DNA of 64,000 bases from Tilletiaria anomala UBC 951 (Eukaryota > Basidiomycota > Exobasidiomycetes > Georgefischeriales > Tilletiariaceae). Below, piece after piece: positions 33,101-44,372 of this stretch. Every line of letters begins with the position of its first letter. Position 1 is the stretch's first letter. The translations under genes and the position numbers were made by a program. The notes beneath the pieces are model-generated. The model was given only the letters and a program-made list of their open reading frames with translations. It searched no databases and had not been told where the DNA came from. The stretch is taken from positions 102,722 through 166,721 of the forward strand of contig NW_013546993.1 in assembly GCF_000711695.1 (NCBI RefSeq), written 5' to 3'.

Positions 33101-34731
33101 AGGTGGCGCAGAGGCACTCGGCGTTGCCGAGCTCAAAGTAATTGTCTCCATAGTATGTGACGATCTCCTCGTTGACCGCGATCGGGCGGATGCAGCGGAA
33201 GGTCATCTGCGAGCCCATACGGTAGAATTCAACATTCGGCTCGCAGTCGTGCTGCGCACATCATGAGGAGGGAAGGAGGGCACGCGGCGTATCAGACATC
33301 GGCTGTGCAGTGCAGGCAGCGCCGGACGCAAGAAGCAGCACAACTCACGTTGATGAACCTCGCCGGACCAAGGAAAAGCTGGCTGCACCCTTTTCTCGCG
33401 CTCCTGACGACGGAGAAGTCCCGACCGGCACCGAGCACGCCCTTGTACTTGAAACCTCGTGCCCGTCTTCCTATCCGCGTCCCGATGCCAGCGCCGGCAG
33501 AGGGAAGAGCAGGCAGGCGCGCGGCCGCTGACGCATCTTCTGTCGCTGCCATATGCCCTGCATCGCCATTTGTATCACTCAATGCATCAGCAAGTCCTGA
33601 CATGTGCCCCTCGTCTGCACCCGCGTCAGCGTCCGTGCCCGGTTCCACTTTTGCCTTGCCATTCCCCTTTGTCACTGTGACCTCCGCCCCATGTGCATGG
33701 CCCTCACTCCGCCGCGCCGCGCCTGCCTCATCGGAGACAGGCCCAGGCCCAGCAGGGCCGCCCTCATTGTCGGCATCGTTGCCGCCAGGATCCGGATGGC
33801 CCTGGCCATGCCCATGCTTGAGCGCGCGAAAGTGCGCCGCCTCCTCGCGTAGCGCCTCGTCCTCCTCCTTGCTCAGGTCGGTGATTCCGCCTTTGCACGC
33901 GGTAATCAGGTCCCCCGGCTTGAACGGGCGCACAGCGAGGATGCACAGGTCGGCCTTGGAAAGCAGTGCGCTGTCTGTCATCGATACACCCGGTGGCGCT
34001 AGTGGCGGCAGGTTGCTGAGGGAGGTAGCCCCGAAGTCGACGTTGGCAATCATGCTGGCGCTGGCGCTCGTACCCGGCTTATCGCCGCTACCCTCTGTCT
34101 TCCGCCCGTTCGCGGCGCTGAAGCCTTGCCCACGATGCTCGCCCTCTTCCTTCACAACGCCACTGCCACTTGCCCGCATCTCGAGGCCCTCCTGCGCGGC
34201 GCGGAGCATGGCCCTGTGCTTGCGCGAGCGCAGCGGTGCGCCGGGAGACTGCTTGTAGCGCATGGTCAACGCAAACTCTACGCCGCTGTCGGGCAGATAG
34301 CACTCGAGGTATCGGCGTGCATGGCTGCCCAGGCCATGAAGCGGAAAGGGGGGAGAAGTGGGACCAGGCAGTTAGCAGCAGCTCGCTTGCGCCTCAAAGT
34401 CCGCAGAGAAACAACACGAAGAAAATGTGATATTTTAAACTCACGCTTGAAACGCAGCCTGCTGCCGCGAGCTTTTCCGCTGGAGCAGCTTCTTGACAAC
34501 GCTCATCTGGCAGATGGCCTCGACCCCGGCAACGACGTCCTGCATCTCGACGCAGAAGCGGCGGACAATGCCGGACGCCTCGGAAGTGTCGAAGCGAGGC
34601 GAGCGATATTGCGGGTTCATCTTGTGCGTCGAGATGGGTTGCTCCCACTCGAGGTGGTCGAGCAGAATGTCCGAGAGCAGGTCGTCATCGGCGGAGAGGT
34701 CCTCCATGTTGGTGTGCGGCACGGTCCCCAT
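30192..34731 (-). CDS. SET9: Histone H4 lysine-20 methyltransferase, SET9/Suv4-20 type
   Basis: SET-domain enzyme methylating H4K20, with known roles in checkpoint signalling and heterochromatin. Three exons (34731-34445, 34324-33349, 33251-30192) give 1440 aa. The N terminus (DDLLSDILLDHLEWEQPIST HKM) is the family's signature. The first junction yields AHARRYLECYLPDSGVEF. The SET core is split by a ~250-residue disordered insert between ITACKGGITDLSKEED and YKGVLGAGRDFSVV. It then runs RKGCSQLFLGPARFIN, followed across the second junction by HDCEPNVEFYRMG, which recreates the NHDC cofactor motif. EEIVTYYGDNYF comes next, then the post-SET CLCATCEARG. A second cysteine motif, CVTCGARFWSKETWWRQEECQRC, near residue 630 is typical of fungal Set9. 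The remaining ~780 residues are disordered and Ser/Ala/Arg-rich, unusually long for the family. Confidence 0.92.
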
Positions 34732-36211
34732 CTTGGCTCAGTGTCAATGTGGTTCTTTCGCGAGCTGAGCTCCGGGGACGCGGTGGATCGTTGCGGTTCG
34801 TCGCGCCGACTTGCGGAAGCGCGTCCCGTGTCCACTCTACGTCGGGGGAGGAAGGAGGGGTGGTGTTGGGAAGCGCAATGTGTTTGGGGTGGCTCGTTAG
34901 CCAGCAAGTGGAAGCAGCAGGGGCGGGGACGGCAGTGCAGCTGCTGCAGTGAGACGAGCATGGGCAGCACGGACATGGACATGAGGGCGCGCCAAGTGGC
35001 AAGCCAGACAAAGGCGGCGCCGACTACTTTCTGGCTGCTTTGCGTTAGGCGTCTACTCCACGTGGGCGGGGCGGCAGCAACCCTGTGCAGTCTGCCCCGT
35101 CCGGCTGCGTTGACGATCACGCAACACGTATATTTCCTGCAAGCCCAAGTGATGTGGGCGGCGAGCTTCTTGTCTCCGGCTTTGGCTTTGGTAGAAGCCG
35201 GCGATGTGCGAGATGCAGCGCGGCCACTGGGTCGAGTGCGTGCACGTGCGTCCGGGCTCGGGTGCCGGGGGTCGCCTACGGTCTCCTGGCGCTAGGATGG
35301 CAGCGGGTGCTTCTGGATGAGACGGCCTTCGTGGTACGAGCTTCGACGCGCATGCGCACATGTGCATGCACCCTGCCCTTCCGTATGCGACGGCAAGGTG
35401 TGATGGATGATCATGGAGAGAGGGAGAGAAAGGAAAGGTGCACCAGGGTTGGTAAACACTAGTGGGACTGGGCCAGTCTCTCTATCTACCTGCCGCAGTC
35501 GGAGAGAGTGCCCGCCCGCCGATCGATCTTCTGGAGGACCGCGTGCACGGGGGGGGTTGCTCGGCGCACTCAACCCTCCCCCCCCCCACTGGCACTGGAG
35601 CACCCACCGGGCAATTGAGTCGCGCTAAATGTATGTCCCTGCAATTGATTGGATACATACATACAGCAGCACAGCACACAGCACACGCTCCCAAGTCCCG
35701 TAGTGGGCACGCAGGCGCAGCGTGCAAAGAGGCGGCGCTACAGTCCGCTCCGCGCGCGCGCCCCACGCCTCTCTGCTCTCTCCTTTCACGCTCCTCTCAG
35801 CCAAGGGGAAGGGGAGTGACTAACCCACGCGCGTCACAGCACCTTTTCTGGGTAGGCGTATGGACACCAGTGACTGGGTCGTCGATCGGCACGTCAACCT
35901 CCTCCTCCTCCTTTGCCGTTGTCGAGAAAAGAGAGATCATGTGTTACGTCAAGTGTGTGCGTGCGTCTCCGGTAGCGCGCCACGGCAGCGCAGACGACGA
36001 GGAGGGCCAGCTGGAAAAAGGGATTGGGGGTCGGTGCTCGATATCGAGGCTGCCAGGTGGCCCAAAAGGAGGTGGTGTGTAGCACAACAGAATAATGAAT
36101 TGAGGAGATGGAGGCGGAAGTGGGGGAGGCAGCTCACATGCCTATGCGCTCAAATGCGCATCTTGTACATCCCTCACATTGCGACCCATTGCAATACAAC
36201 GCAACGAACCT
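34732..36211. other. 1.5 kb intergenic stretch upstream of SET9, no gene seen
   Basis: The region lies between the SET9 start and the dynamitin stop, both on the minus strand. It contains a G-run/C-run inverted repeat at 35549-35587 and a CA-rich stretch near 35665-35690. A long plus-strand frame (34126-35295) continues from the antisense of SET9 into this region and looks like an antisense artefact of GC-rich coding sequence. Confidence 0.5.
35549..35587. repeat. G8 / C10 inverted repeat
   Basis: A run of eight G (35549-35556) followed by TTG pairs with CAACCC and then a C-run of ten (35578-35587) across an 11-base loop. The inner stem is GGGTTG/CAACCC. It lies about 0.8 kb upstream of the SET9 start and could form a hairpin, or a length-unstable homopolymer. 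Confidence 0.6.
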
Positions 36212-37978
36212 CTACTTCTCCTGCGGCTGCTCGAGGCGATTCAGCCGCTGCATTAGGCCCTCTATCCGCGTCTCGGTAGCGTCCAAGTTGCGTTGAACAG
36301 CGCACGCGTTGGTCTGCAGGCTCTCCTGCGCCTCGTCCAGCAGCGCGCGCAGCTCCTCCTGCCCGCGGCGCAGCTGCGCATCCGCCTGCATCGCCGCGTC
36401 GAGCCGCCGCGCGAACGAGCTGCTCGATGCGTGCAGCGCCGACAGCGAGCGCATCCGCCCCAGCAGCGAGCCCCCGAGCGGGATCAGCGGCTCCAGTCGC
36501 TTCTGCAGCGCAAACAGCGTCGAGAGCTTCTGCGCCGTTTCTGCATCCAGCTTCCCTACTCCCAACCCCGCTCCTGCCCCTCCTCCCCCTTCCCTTGCCG
36601 CACCCTTGCCTCCATCTGCTGGGGATTGGCTCGCAGCAGCAGCAGCCGCGCCTCTACCATCGCCCACACCAGCACCAGCAGGCGCCTTACGCTTCGTCTC
36701 GTGCAATCGCTCTAGCTCGGTAGAGAGCACCTTGACGCGTCGACTGATCGCGTCCAGCTGCCGCGGCTGCGTGAGCAGCGTGAGCTGGTGCTCCAGGCGC
36801 GCAACCGACTCGATCAGTGGTCTCTGCAGTCCTTTTGTCTGTGCACCGAGCAAAACACGCAGGCGGCGTTCAAGCAGAGTCCAGATCAGCAGCCGCCTCC
36901 GGCTTGATCACCTGCAGTCGCCGCACTCACTTCGTCCATCAAGATATCGCGCACGCCAACGAACTTTTCCAGCTCCACCACTTTGCCTTCCAGCTGTGGC
37001 AGTGGCAGTGTCGTTCCCTCTTGAAGAGCGGTAGCTGCCGCTGAACCTTGTGCCTCGCCACCAACAGCATCCTTAGTGTCACTGCTGCTGGTGGTGCTGC
37101 CGACTCGGACGCCGTCCAAGCTCCTGATGAGCTCTCGTGTCGCGTCTGCCCATTCGTTTCTCTCGCCCGCTCGGTTCGCAGATGCTGCTGCTGCTTCTAC
37201 GCGAGAGAGCGAGCTGGAGAGCCCGGCTAGCTGCTCCAAGATCGCTGCAGGAGGGACCACGTCTTTGTCCTTTCGTTGTCCCCCTTTCGCCGCTGCTTGT
37301 CGTTCACTCTCATCCCCCTCCCCAGCAGCAATGCCTGTGCCGGACGTAGATGCCGATGCAGATGCGAAGACTTCACGCTCCAGCTCTTCGATCTCCCACC
37401 GCAATCTCCGTAATTTGTCGACGCGCGATTCAGAAGGACCTGCGCCATCTCGAAGACCATTTGTAGAAGAGTACCCAGCAAGCTCATAGGTCTCCGTCTC
37501 GAAGGACGCGGTAACGGGGTAGATCTGCGCCGCTGCTCGTGGCTTACGTTTCAGTGTACCGGAAAAGTCTGGGGCGGTACGAAGGGTGCGTGTCATCCAT
37601 CTCCTCTAAACCTATGTACCAAAAAGGAGTTCGAACTCACCTGCGCAAGCTGCATCGACTCGTGTGCTCTTCTGGAATCGCCTCGCGGCCTCAGCGACAC
37701 TGAGACCGTTGTTATCGATGTCTTCGCTCTGCGTCGCGGCCGCGCCACCCGACCCAGACTTGCTGCCGCTGCTTCCTCTCCCAAACTCGTGGTCCCTCTT
37801 TCGAGAAGAAGACACACGTGCCGAGATGCTAGAACTCTCCAGGACATCTTCGGTCTCGTATACGTCCGGCGCTGTGTCCTGGTTCAGGGAGAGTGGTTGG
37901 CTGTCAGCTGGGAAGTATCGCGCTCCGTTGCACCAAGGGGCTCACGATGTCTGGGAGGCCGCCGTATTTCGATGACAT
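36212..37978 (-). CDS. DCTN2: Dynactin subunit 2 (dynamitin)
   Basis: p50 shoulder subunit of dynactin, the dynein activator for microtubule-based transport and nuclear migration. Four exons (37978-37946, 37878-37641, 37568-36931, 36838-36212) give 511 aa. The first exon codes only 11 residues (MSSKYGGLPDI). Joined to DTAPDVYETED it recreates the family's conserved N terminus (KYxxLPxI...PDVYET), which is why this start and this tiny exon were chosen. Further features are RVDAACADFSGTLKRK, then VDKLRRLRWEIEELEREV. Several coiled-coil stretches follow, such as LEHQLTLLTQPRQLDAISRRVKVL, and a final heptad-rich helix ATETRIEGLMQRLNRLEQ. A Ser/Gly-rich insert lies after EREVFAS. Fungal members are often this divergent. 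Head-to-head with NDUFB4. Confidence 0.88.
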
Positions 37979-38346
37979 GTCGCTACTTTTCACCACACCA
38001 GCCTTTGCTCTTATGGTTTGTCTGCTTGGGGGAAGTCAGTCTCCTCCTTTCTGATGAATGTCGAGGTCTGACGAAGCTCCTCAGGATGGGTACACATTTC
38101 GTAACGCTTTCGCTGTGGACCTTCGGTTGTGCCTGGATTCTGTGTGGTCGCGCGTCAAAAGATTCGCACGTGACCTACTGTCGCTCCTTCTGGCGACTCG
38201 AACCTCAAGTCTTGACCCAAGAGGGAGAGGACGATCGTCATACTGTACTTTGCCTCGTACAACATGCCAGTCATCTGTACGCAGTAAGCTTCCAAGGCTA
38301 CCCCCCCCCACATCAGAGAAACACTAGGAGTGGGAGCTTAGACAAG
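37979..38346. promoter_or_regulatory. Short bidirectional promoter, dynamitin / NDUFB4
   Basis: Only 368 bp separate the two divergent start codons, so the 5' leaders and core promoters of both genes must share this interval. A C-run (CCCCCCCC) lies near 38300. No clear TATA box. Confidence 0.55.
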
Positions 38347-38929
38347 ATGGCCGGTGATCATCGTGAGTAGTGCCTGCCATTTTGCCATCCGAGGACAGGT
38401 CCTCCTCTCCGCGTGCGTGCAAGCCCATCTTGAGCTGACATTTTCAATGAAAACCTTGCAGACTCGTTCAAAGTGGACCCCGCCATCGAGCGGTGGCAGG
38501 CGATGGTGGGTAGCTAGCATGCAATGAGGCAGGGTATACCACCTCTTCGAAGCTTGAGAGAACAGAGCTGATAGCCTTTGCGCCTGCCTGCTTCCCACTT
38601 CTGGCTCGTCAGCACTCTTCGATGCACGAGCGCTTTCGCTTCACCCCCTCCAAAACCAGGGTCTTCCTCTTCTGGGGCATCGCGATCCCAGCACTGACCT
38701 ACGGCATTGCCAAATTCTCTGACGTGAGCACTCATGCCAGCACAATGGCCGGCCAGGCGCCCAGCCTCGGCGCACCCGGGCGGCGACAAGGCTGATCCAT
38801 TCTCTCTCCCTCTCCTTCCATAACATCCTTCTACCTTGGCAGAACCGCTGGGACTGGCGAGCAAAGACGCGAGAAGACTCGTTGCTCACTGCCCCCCCAA
38901 AGTCAGTGAATCCCACAGACGAGGAGTGA
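38347..38929 (+). CDS. Complex I accessory subunit NDUFB4 (B15) family
   Basis: Small single-pass inner-membrane subunit of NADH:ubiquinone oxidoreductase. Four exons (38347-38362, 38462-38505, 38613-38723, 38843-38929) give 85 aa. Exon 1 is only 16 nt. The protein begins MAGDHHSFKVDPAIERWQAM, the expected fungal NDUFB4/B15 opening. It continues ERFRFTPSKTRVF, has one membrane segment (LFWGIAIPALTYGIAKF), and then NRWDWRAKTREDSL, matching the family's basic matrix-side tail. All introns have GT-AG ends and keep frame. The family match is by motif memory, and the small size limits certainty. Convergent with the unknown Ser-rich gene. Confidence 0.8.
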
Positions 38930-39014
38930 CCGGTGTTGTGTATCATACGCAATTACCATTCAGCAAAGCTTAACAGAATCTCAGCCATCCTTCATTTCAA
39001 ATTCACCCTCATTT

Positions 39015-39049
39015 CGGTGCGGTGCGGTGCGATGCGATGCGATGCGATG
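39015..39049. repeat. Pentanucleotide microsatellite (CGGTG)3(CGATG)4
   Basis: Seven perfect 5-bp units: three CGGTG followed by four CGATG. They lie in the 3' region between the convergent NDUFB4 and Ser-rich genes. Confidence 0.9.
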
Positions 39050-39194
39050 TTGTGCTACGATACAGCAAAGAGAGTGAGGCCTTGGGGAGGCCCCGCAAAG
39101 AGAATATGGGATGCAATAGCGGATGTAGCAATGCGGCGAAGCGAAGCTCGAAGGAAAAGACGAACTCGGGGTTGGAAGTGATATCGACGGCCGC

Positions 39195-40196
39195 TCAAAT
39201 CCAGCCAGCGCCGCTTGCGGAATGGCGATGAACACAGAGCGGATTCTGCAGCTCCACTCGCGGGCTAGGCATCATGGCGAGCGAAACTGCTTTACCGCCG
39301 AGGTCGAGCATGAAGTTGTCCTTGAACGACTTTCGCAGCTCCTTCTCCGCCGCACGTGCCAGCGAACGGGCGTGCAGCAAGCTTGTCGGGCGCTTGCTGC
39401 TGGCAGAGACAAGGCTCGTGGGTAAGCTGTGAAAGTGCTTATTCGCTGTACGCTCGGCTGCAGATTGTGGCGATAAGGCCAGCGGCGCAGGTGGCGCGGC
39501 GTGCTGAACACCCGCCAATGCTGGGCGCAAGGGTGTAGGAAGCGGTGATAAGTTTGCGTTAGAAGAGGTATCAGACGTTGACCACAGCTCGTCCAGCGAA
39601 CCGGTTGAGACCGTACGTGGAAGCGATAGAAAGGATGGAGCGCCCGAATGCTGACGCAGCATCGGTGGCGGTCGTGGGGCTGGGAGCGACCACTGAGGGT
39701 CAGGCTCTGCCTCCGACTCTGCCGCCTCCTGGGGTGCGAAAGCGTCTTCGTCCCCACAAGCATTCTGGCGCATGAGACCGGGAGACCACTCGCGTGCCGT
39801 GGCGCCTTGGATGTGTCGCCGCAAGGGTGAATCGGCGTCGAGCAGTTGCTCCGCGCATGCCCGCTGCGAAGATGGCGATGGGGTACACCAGCTTCCTCGC
39901 GGCGAGGGGGAGATGAAAGAAGAGGAGACTGTGCAGCTGGATCTGCTCGGCACCGACGACCCGGTCTCGACCGAAGAAACTGACGACCTGCGTCGGCGCA
40001 GATAGTGACTTTCAAAGTCCAGCTCCGCGCACCTGTCGGCCACGGCATCATCGTGCTTGTCGGCATGACTTTCTGCTGCTGCGAACAGCACAGGTTGCTC
40101 GCTTTGGTCATACAGCCACTCTGCTGGGATTCGGCGCTCCGCGAGCGAGTCCACCTTGCTTGGTGAGCGCTTCTTGAAGACCCGGGTCAGTCGCAT
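39195..40196 (-). CDS. Unknown Ser-rich protein, 333 aa
   Basis: A single uninterrupted frame with no recognised domain. It opens with a basic segment (MRLTRVFKKRSPSKVDSL), then RIPAEWLYDQSEQPVLF. Long Ser/Pro/Ala-rich stretches follow, including RRRRSSVSSVETGSS and LSLPRTVSTGSLDELWS, the latter resembling phosphorylation or 14-3-3 type sites. Near the C terminus is an ordered-looking helix (SLARAAEKELRKSFKDNFMLDLGG). No membrane segment or signal peptide is visible. It converges on NDUFB4. It is called real because of its length, coherent composition and lack of a better frame opposite, but a second minus-strand frame overlaps it (39272-40111). No function is proposed. Confidence 0.6.
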   Translation of the reverse strand: MRLTRVFKKRSPSKVDSLAERRIPAEWLYDQSEQPVLFAAAESHADKHDDAVADRCAELDFESHYLRRRRSSVSSVETGSSVPSRSSCTVSSSFISPSPRGSWCTPSPSSQRACAEQLLDADSPLRRHIQGATAREWSPGLMRQNACGDEDAFAPQEAAESEAEPDPQWSLPAPRPPPMLRQHSGAPSFLSLPRTVSTGSLDELWSTSDTSSNANLSPLPTPLRPALAGVQHAAPPAPLALSPQSAAERTANKHFHSLPTSLVSASSKRPTSLLHARSLARAAEKELRKSFKDNFMLDLGGKAVSLAMMPSPRVELQNPLCVHRHSASGAGWI

Positions 40197-42099
40197 GATC
40201 TTTGATCGCTGAGGAGAGTCGTGAACAGGAGTTTCTCATGAGGGGTGGATGGCTGGCACTTTCATCTGCCAATATGCTCAAGCCGGTTTATGCTGCATTT
40301 AAGCGATTCTGAGCGGAGTCGCCTTAGATGGAAAGGAGCTGTCCAGCTACCTTACACCGCTCACAGCGTTGCTCTAAAGAGACTCCTTTCATGTGCAGCA
40401 CTGATGAGCGACGACAGATCACGTTGTCAATTTCCTCAAGATTAGGCCCTTTCAGCCAGAGCCTTTCTGAAACATTGGCAGTTCGATGGGTAGCAGGGAG
40501 CATGCTGTTGATGAGTATCCAGAGCCAGGAGACAAGATTTTGAGACGGAACAAACGAAGAGTGTGAACCATCTGACCGCCAAAGTTCCACTCTTGCCGTC
40601 TGCAGCGGCGCAAACCACCGTCGCCTTCGGCATCTGTACTCTTCCGGATCACACGACGATGGGAGGTGTGTCTGTTCCTCAACATCGAAGTGTCGTCAGG
40701 CATTCTAGTCCCGTCCATGCGGCCTCGGCTCATCGCTGTGCGTCATCATACATACACATTGTAAACAACACGTTATGAACCGGCATAGCGGACCGCACTG
40801 GCATCGCTTCCTTGCTGTTGGCCGCAAGGGCGCTTGCTTCGAGGAACAGCCGAATCGCGGGGATCGAGAACTTGAAGGAAGTTGCAGCGCCGGAACCCGC
40901 TGGAGCTTGGGAGCAGTCTTCACAGTATGTTACAGCGGATAGAGCACGGTCCTTGTCGGAAGTCAATTCGGAGGTGTACTCCGCTATTATGCGTTATGGG
41001 CGTGGCCTGGCACGGTTCCCTGGACCTCGGAGCGATGCGTTTCCACGAAGGGGATCCAGATTCTCAGGTTGCTCATGGTGACGATATGAAGCACAGTTGG
41101 GAGGCAGCAGCTGGTAAGAATAGGTAACCGTGCAGACTGCCAGAGTGCGGACCTCCGCAGTTCCCAGTCCCCACGAGTCACGAGGGGGTGAAAGACGATG
41201 ATGCAAACCCGTCGTCGTCAACAGCGACGGAGACCGGCAGACCGTTGGGGGCAAAGAATGTTGACCGCGACGAAGGACGAAGGAGAATGAGGGGGGTTGT
41301 CTTGAGTGTTTGTTTCTAGGGAGAAGGGAAAGCAGTGCACACTGCCGCAGTGCCACTCGCGACATGACACGATGAGAAGAGTATTTAAATGCCGAGTCCG
41401 CGGCGTGTTCTTTGTGTTGTTTCACCAGGTCTCACACAGGTTCTTGCATTCAAACGCCTCCATGGTCCATACGGCCTATTGCATGCATATGTGTATGGTA
41501 TGCAGTACTCGCAAGCAGGTAGCAACCAGATGATCGGATCTCTGTTCATATGCACTCTGTAGGGCTCTGGTTTAGGCATGTTTCACATGTTAGGGTGAAG
41601 ACAAGGTCACAGGAGGTCTCCAATCTCTCAATGCGCCAGGATCCGGGGACGGCACAGCGCACAGTCCGCACAGGTGACCGGTGACGGCCTGACAGGTGAC
41701 AACGAACATCGTCAGGGATCTCTGCATCATTCTAACTCCAAAAAACCCCTCGTTGCAGAGGGTTTCCGGCTCTCTCCTGTCTCATGATCTCATTTCCGTC
41801 ATCATCTGCTGTTGCTATGTTTGATTCCGCAGCGCCAGAGCACTGATTGCATTGCAGCATTATGGATGAACATATCCGTTCTACAGACTTACCCGATGCC
41901 TAGACATTGGGTAATTCCTTCTCCCACGGGGTCGTTGCCATCTGGCAGAAGCGCACCCGACGTGACGAGCCCTCCGGCCCAGCATTAAAACCCGTGGAAA
42001 CCGCGGCGTGCGTCAGTGCAAGGTCTGTTGGACTGGCCTTCCTTCTCGTCGTCACTCCTGTTTGCTCTTCGGGCCTTAGCGAGGGCGAGGGAGAGCTTA
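40197..42099. other. 1.9 kb intergenic stretch, no gene seen
   Basis: The region lies between the Ser-rich gene start and the carboxypeptidase stop. Several frames of 70-140 codons exist on both strands, for example minus-strand frames around 40324-40966, but I found no joinable exon set with a recognisable motif. A small undetected gene is possible. Confidence 0.4.
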
Positions 42100-44372
42100 T
42101 CACAGCGTCTCGCCGTCGAGGAAGCGGTGGAGCATCGCAAGGGATGCTGCAGGCTTGTCGTACGGAGCCACTGCAAGGACAAATGGCCTCGGAGGTCAGC
42201 TCTGGACGGCCAGCGGGCTGTGCCATATACGATAGAACTCACTGTGGCCGGCGCCCTTGATCGTGGCCCACGTGAGGCCGCCGCCGTGCTGCGTCTCGCC
42301 GGCATCGTCGCCGTCGACACGCCACCTTCGCAGCTTGTTGGCGTGGAACGCGTCCTTGCCGGACCACTCGAGGTCCATGACCCACGCCTTGTTGCCGAGC
42401 CAGTTGCAGATGACGTCTTTCTCGCCTACATAGATGAGCACGTCGATGTCGCGCTCGAGCAAGCCCGCGATGTTGCGCGAGTTGTCCAGCAGGCTGTCGT
42501 AGTGCCACTCAAAGCTGGCGCCGACTTCAAAGTTGCACGAGCGGAACTTGCCGATCTGGCTCTTCGGTGCCGCACCGATGAGCGAGCGCACGTCATCGCG
42601 GTCTAGGTAGTTGCGGATGTCAGCTGAGACGGGGTAGCACAGGTCTGCGGAGGATGCAATAAGAATGAGAGGATAGTGCGAGTTGCATGGGTCATAGCAA
42701 GACACGCACTGGGAGTAAGGCCCGCTTTGCAATCGTCGGTGATATCGTAGGGGTTTCGACCTACCCACGCAAGCAAATGACGCAGACGGTCAGCAAAGAT
42801 GATCCATTCCGAAAGGTGGGCACGCAAAACAAGGGTCGTGATTAAGATGCATCGCTCACCCGTCTGCGCGTAGACGCCAAACAGCTCCGATTGGCAGACC
42901 ATGTTAAGATCTGCACATTTGTCAGCATTGTAGCTCTCACGGCACTGGGGAAATGTTGGCAACCCCGATCCCATTTGCAGTGGGAGATCATGGGTCAGCT
43001 GACTGTTCAAGATTTAAGATAATCTCGTTCGACTTTCCCGACTCACGTGGACGGCTAGCTCCTTAGCGCACTTGTCCCGGTAGACCTTCATGCGCGTGCA
43101 CTGCTCGATGGACAGGTAAGGCTTGAAGCCGCCCTTCTTCGTGCATGTGCTGTGCGGGGGCGATCCAAACCCATGCATTCCTCAGCTTCTCTTGCACTTC
43201 TCAAAGCGCAAATGGGAAGAAACTCACAAGTCGTAATACTGCGGCACCTGCCTGCTGATGTCTGTCAGCCCGTTGCCGATAAGCACGCTCTTGAGCGGCA
43301 CGATCTGCTCCTTGCTCGGCTTCGTCTTTCCGTGCTTCTGCGCCTGAAGCTCGTACGCCTGGTTCCGGTCTACTACCTCGCTGGCAAAGATGGGGAGATA
43401 CCTACCGCCATACGACTCGCCAGATAGGATGAGGCCGTTATCGTGGAAGCGGTCGAAGGCGGAGAAGAAGATGCGCAAGAACTTGTACACGTCGTGCGAC
43501 GCCGACTCGGTGTCGCCGACGTGCACGCCGTAGCGCGTGTAGCTATACCCGACGCCGACGGGCTGGTCGATGAAAATGGTATTGGCGCGCGTGTTCCACG
43601 CGTACGGGTTCACCTCTGTCCCGTTGATTGGCGGTCCTGTCGCATGCTTGGACGAGCCCAGCTCGACGCGGCACGGTCCCAGCTCTTGGAAAAGGCCAAG
43701 CGACGAGGAGCAGCCCGGACCTCCGTTGGTCCAGAACAGGACCGGGTCCTTGTCCGGATTGGAGCGCGACTCGAAAAAGTAGAAGAAGAGTGACTTGCCG
43801 TCGATCGTGTCAATGTAGCCGGACCAGCTCGACACCCCCGGGTCGCAGAACGCATCTGGGTCTGAGCGATCCTGCTCCGCTGCCGAGTAGTGCACTTGCC
43901 CCGTTGCTGCCTTTGCCTTAGTTCCGGAGGAGATGTGCTTGATGCGGACGGAGACCTCGGGGAACTCGCGATGCGTCAGGATGGCGTGCATCCCGCCCGT
44001 TTTGTTACTATGCTCGATGATCATCTGCTCTACTGACCTGGCCGCGGCACCGGCCATACTGCTCGCCTCAACGCTTTCGTACGGCAGCTCGATTCGCAGC
44101 GAGGATGAAGGTGCGAAGGAGCCCATCATCTGCCTAAACGGATCATCTTGCACGGTGCTGCTGCTGGCCGAGCCGGCTTGGCCAACCGCGCTGGCAGCTT
44201 GCTTGAGGAGGTCATCGGCGTGTTGCGCATGAGTAAAGACGCCACTCGAGGCATCAGGCTGAAAGGAGAGCTGGTGATGGGGTGATGACGGCGAGGCACC
44301 CGTATTGGCAATTCCCAGAGCGGCGACGCTCAAGGCGAGGCTCACCAGACTGGACACGGGGAGACGCGCCAT
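42100..44372 (-). CDS. Vacuolar-type serine carboxypeptidase (carboxypeptidase Y)
   Basis: Peptidase family S10 enzyme that removes C-terminal residues, usually made as a vacuolar zymogen. The start at MARLPVSSLVSLALSVAALG gives a clear signal peptide. A ~130-residue propeptide region follows. The mature part shows CDPGVSSWSGYIDT, FFYFFESRSNP, WTNGGPGCSSSLGLF (oxyanion hole), IDQPVGVGYSYT and the nucleophile motif ILSGESYGGRYLP. The C-terminal half is split by several introns and includes CTKKGGFKPYLS, NPYDIT, and VGEKDVICNWLGNKAW with the catalytic Asp. The last intron, interrupting GH/M, joins GAGHMAPYDKP with the catalytic His, after which the protein ends FLDGETL at 42100. Reading through that intron gives an abnormal tail, so the splice is needed. 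All three catalytic residues are present. Confidence 0.9.

Noticed and set aside
34126-35295. Plus-strand frame of 389 codons overlapping the SET9 5' exons
   Set aside because: Most of it mirrors SET9 coding sequence in antisense, the rest is promoter region, and no motif is recognisable.
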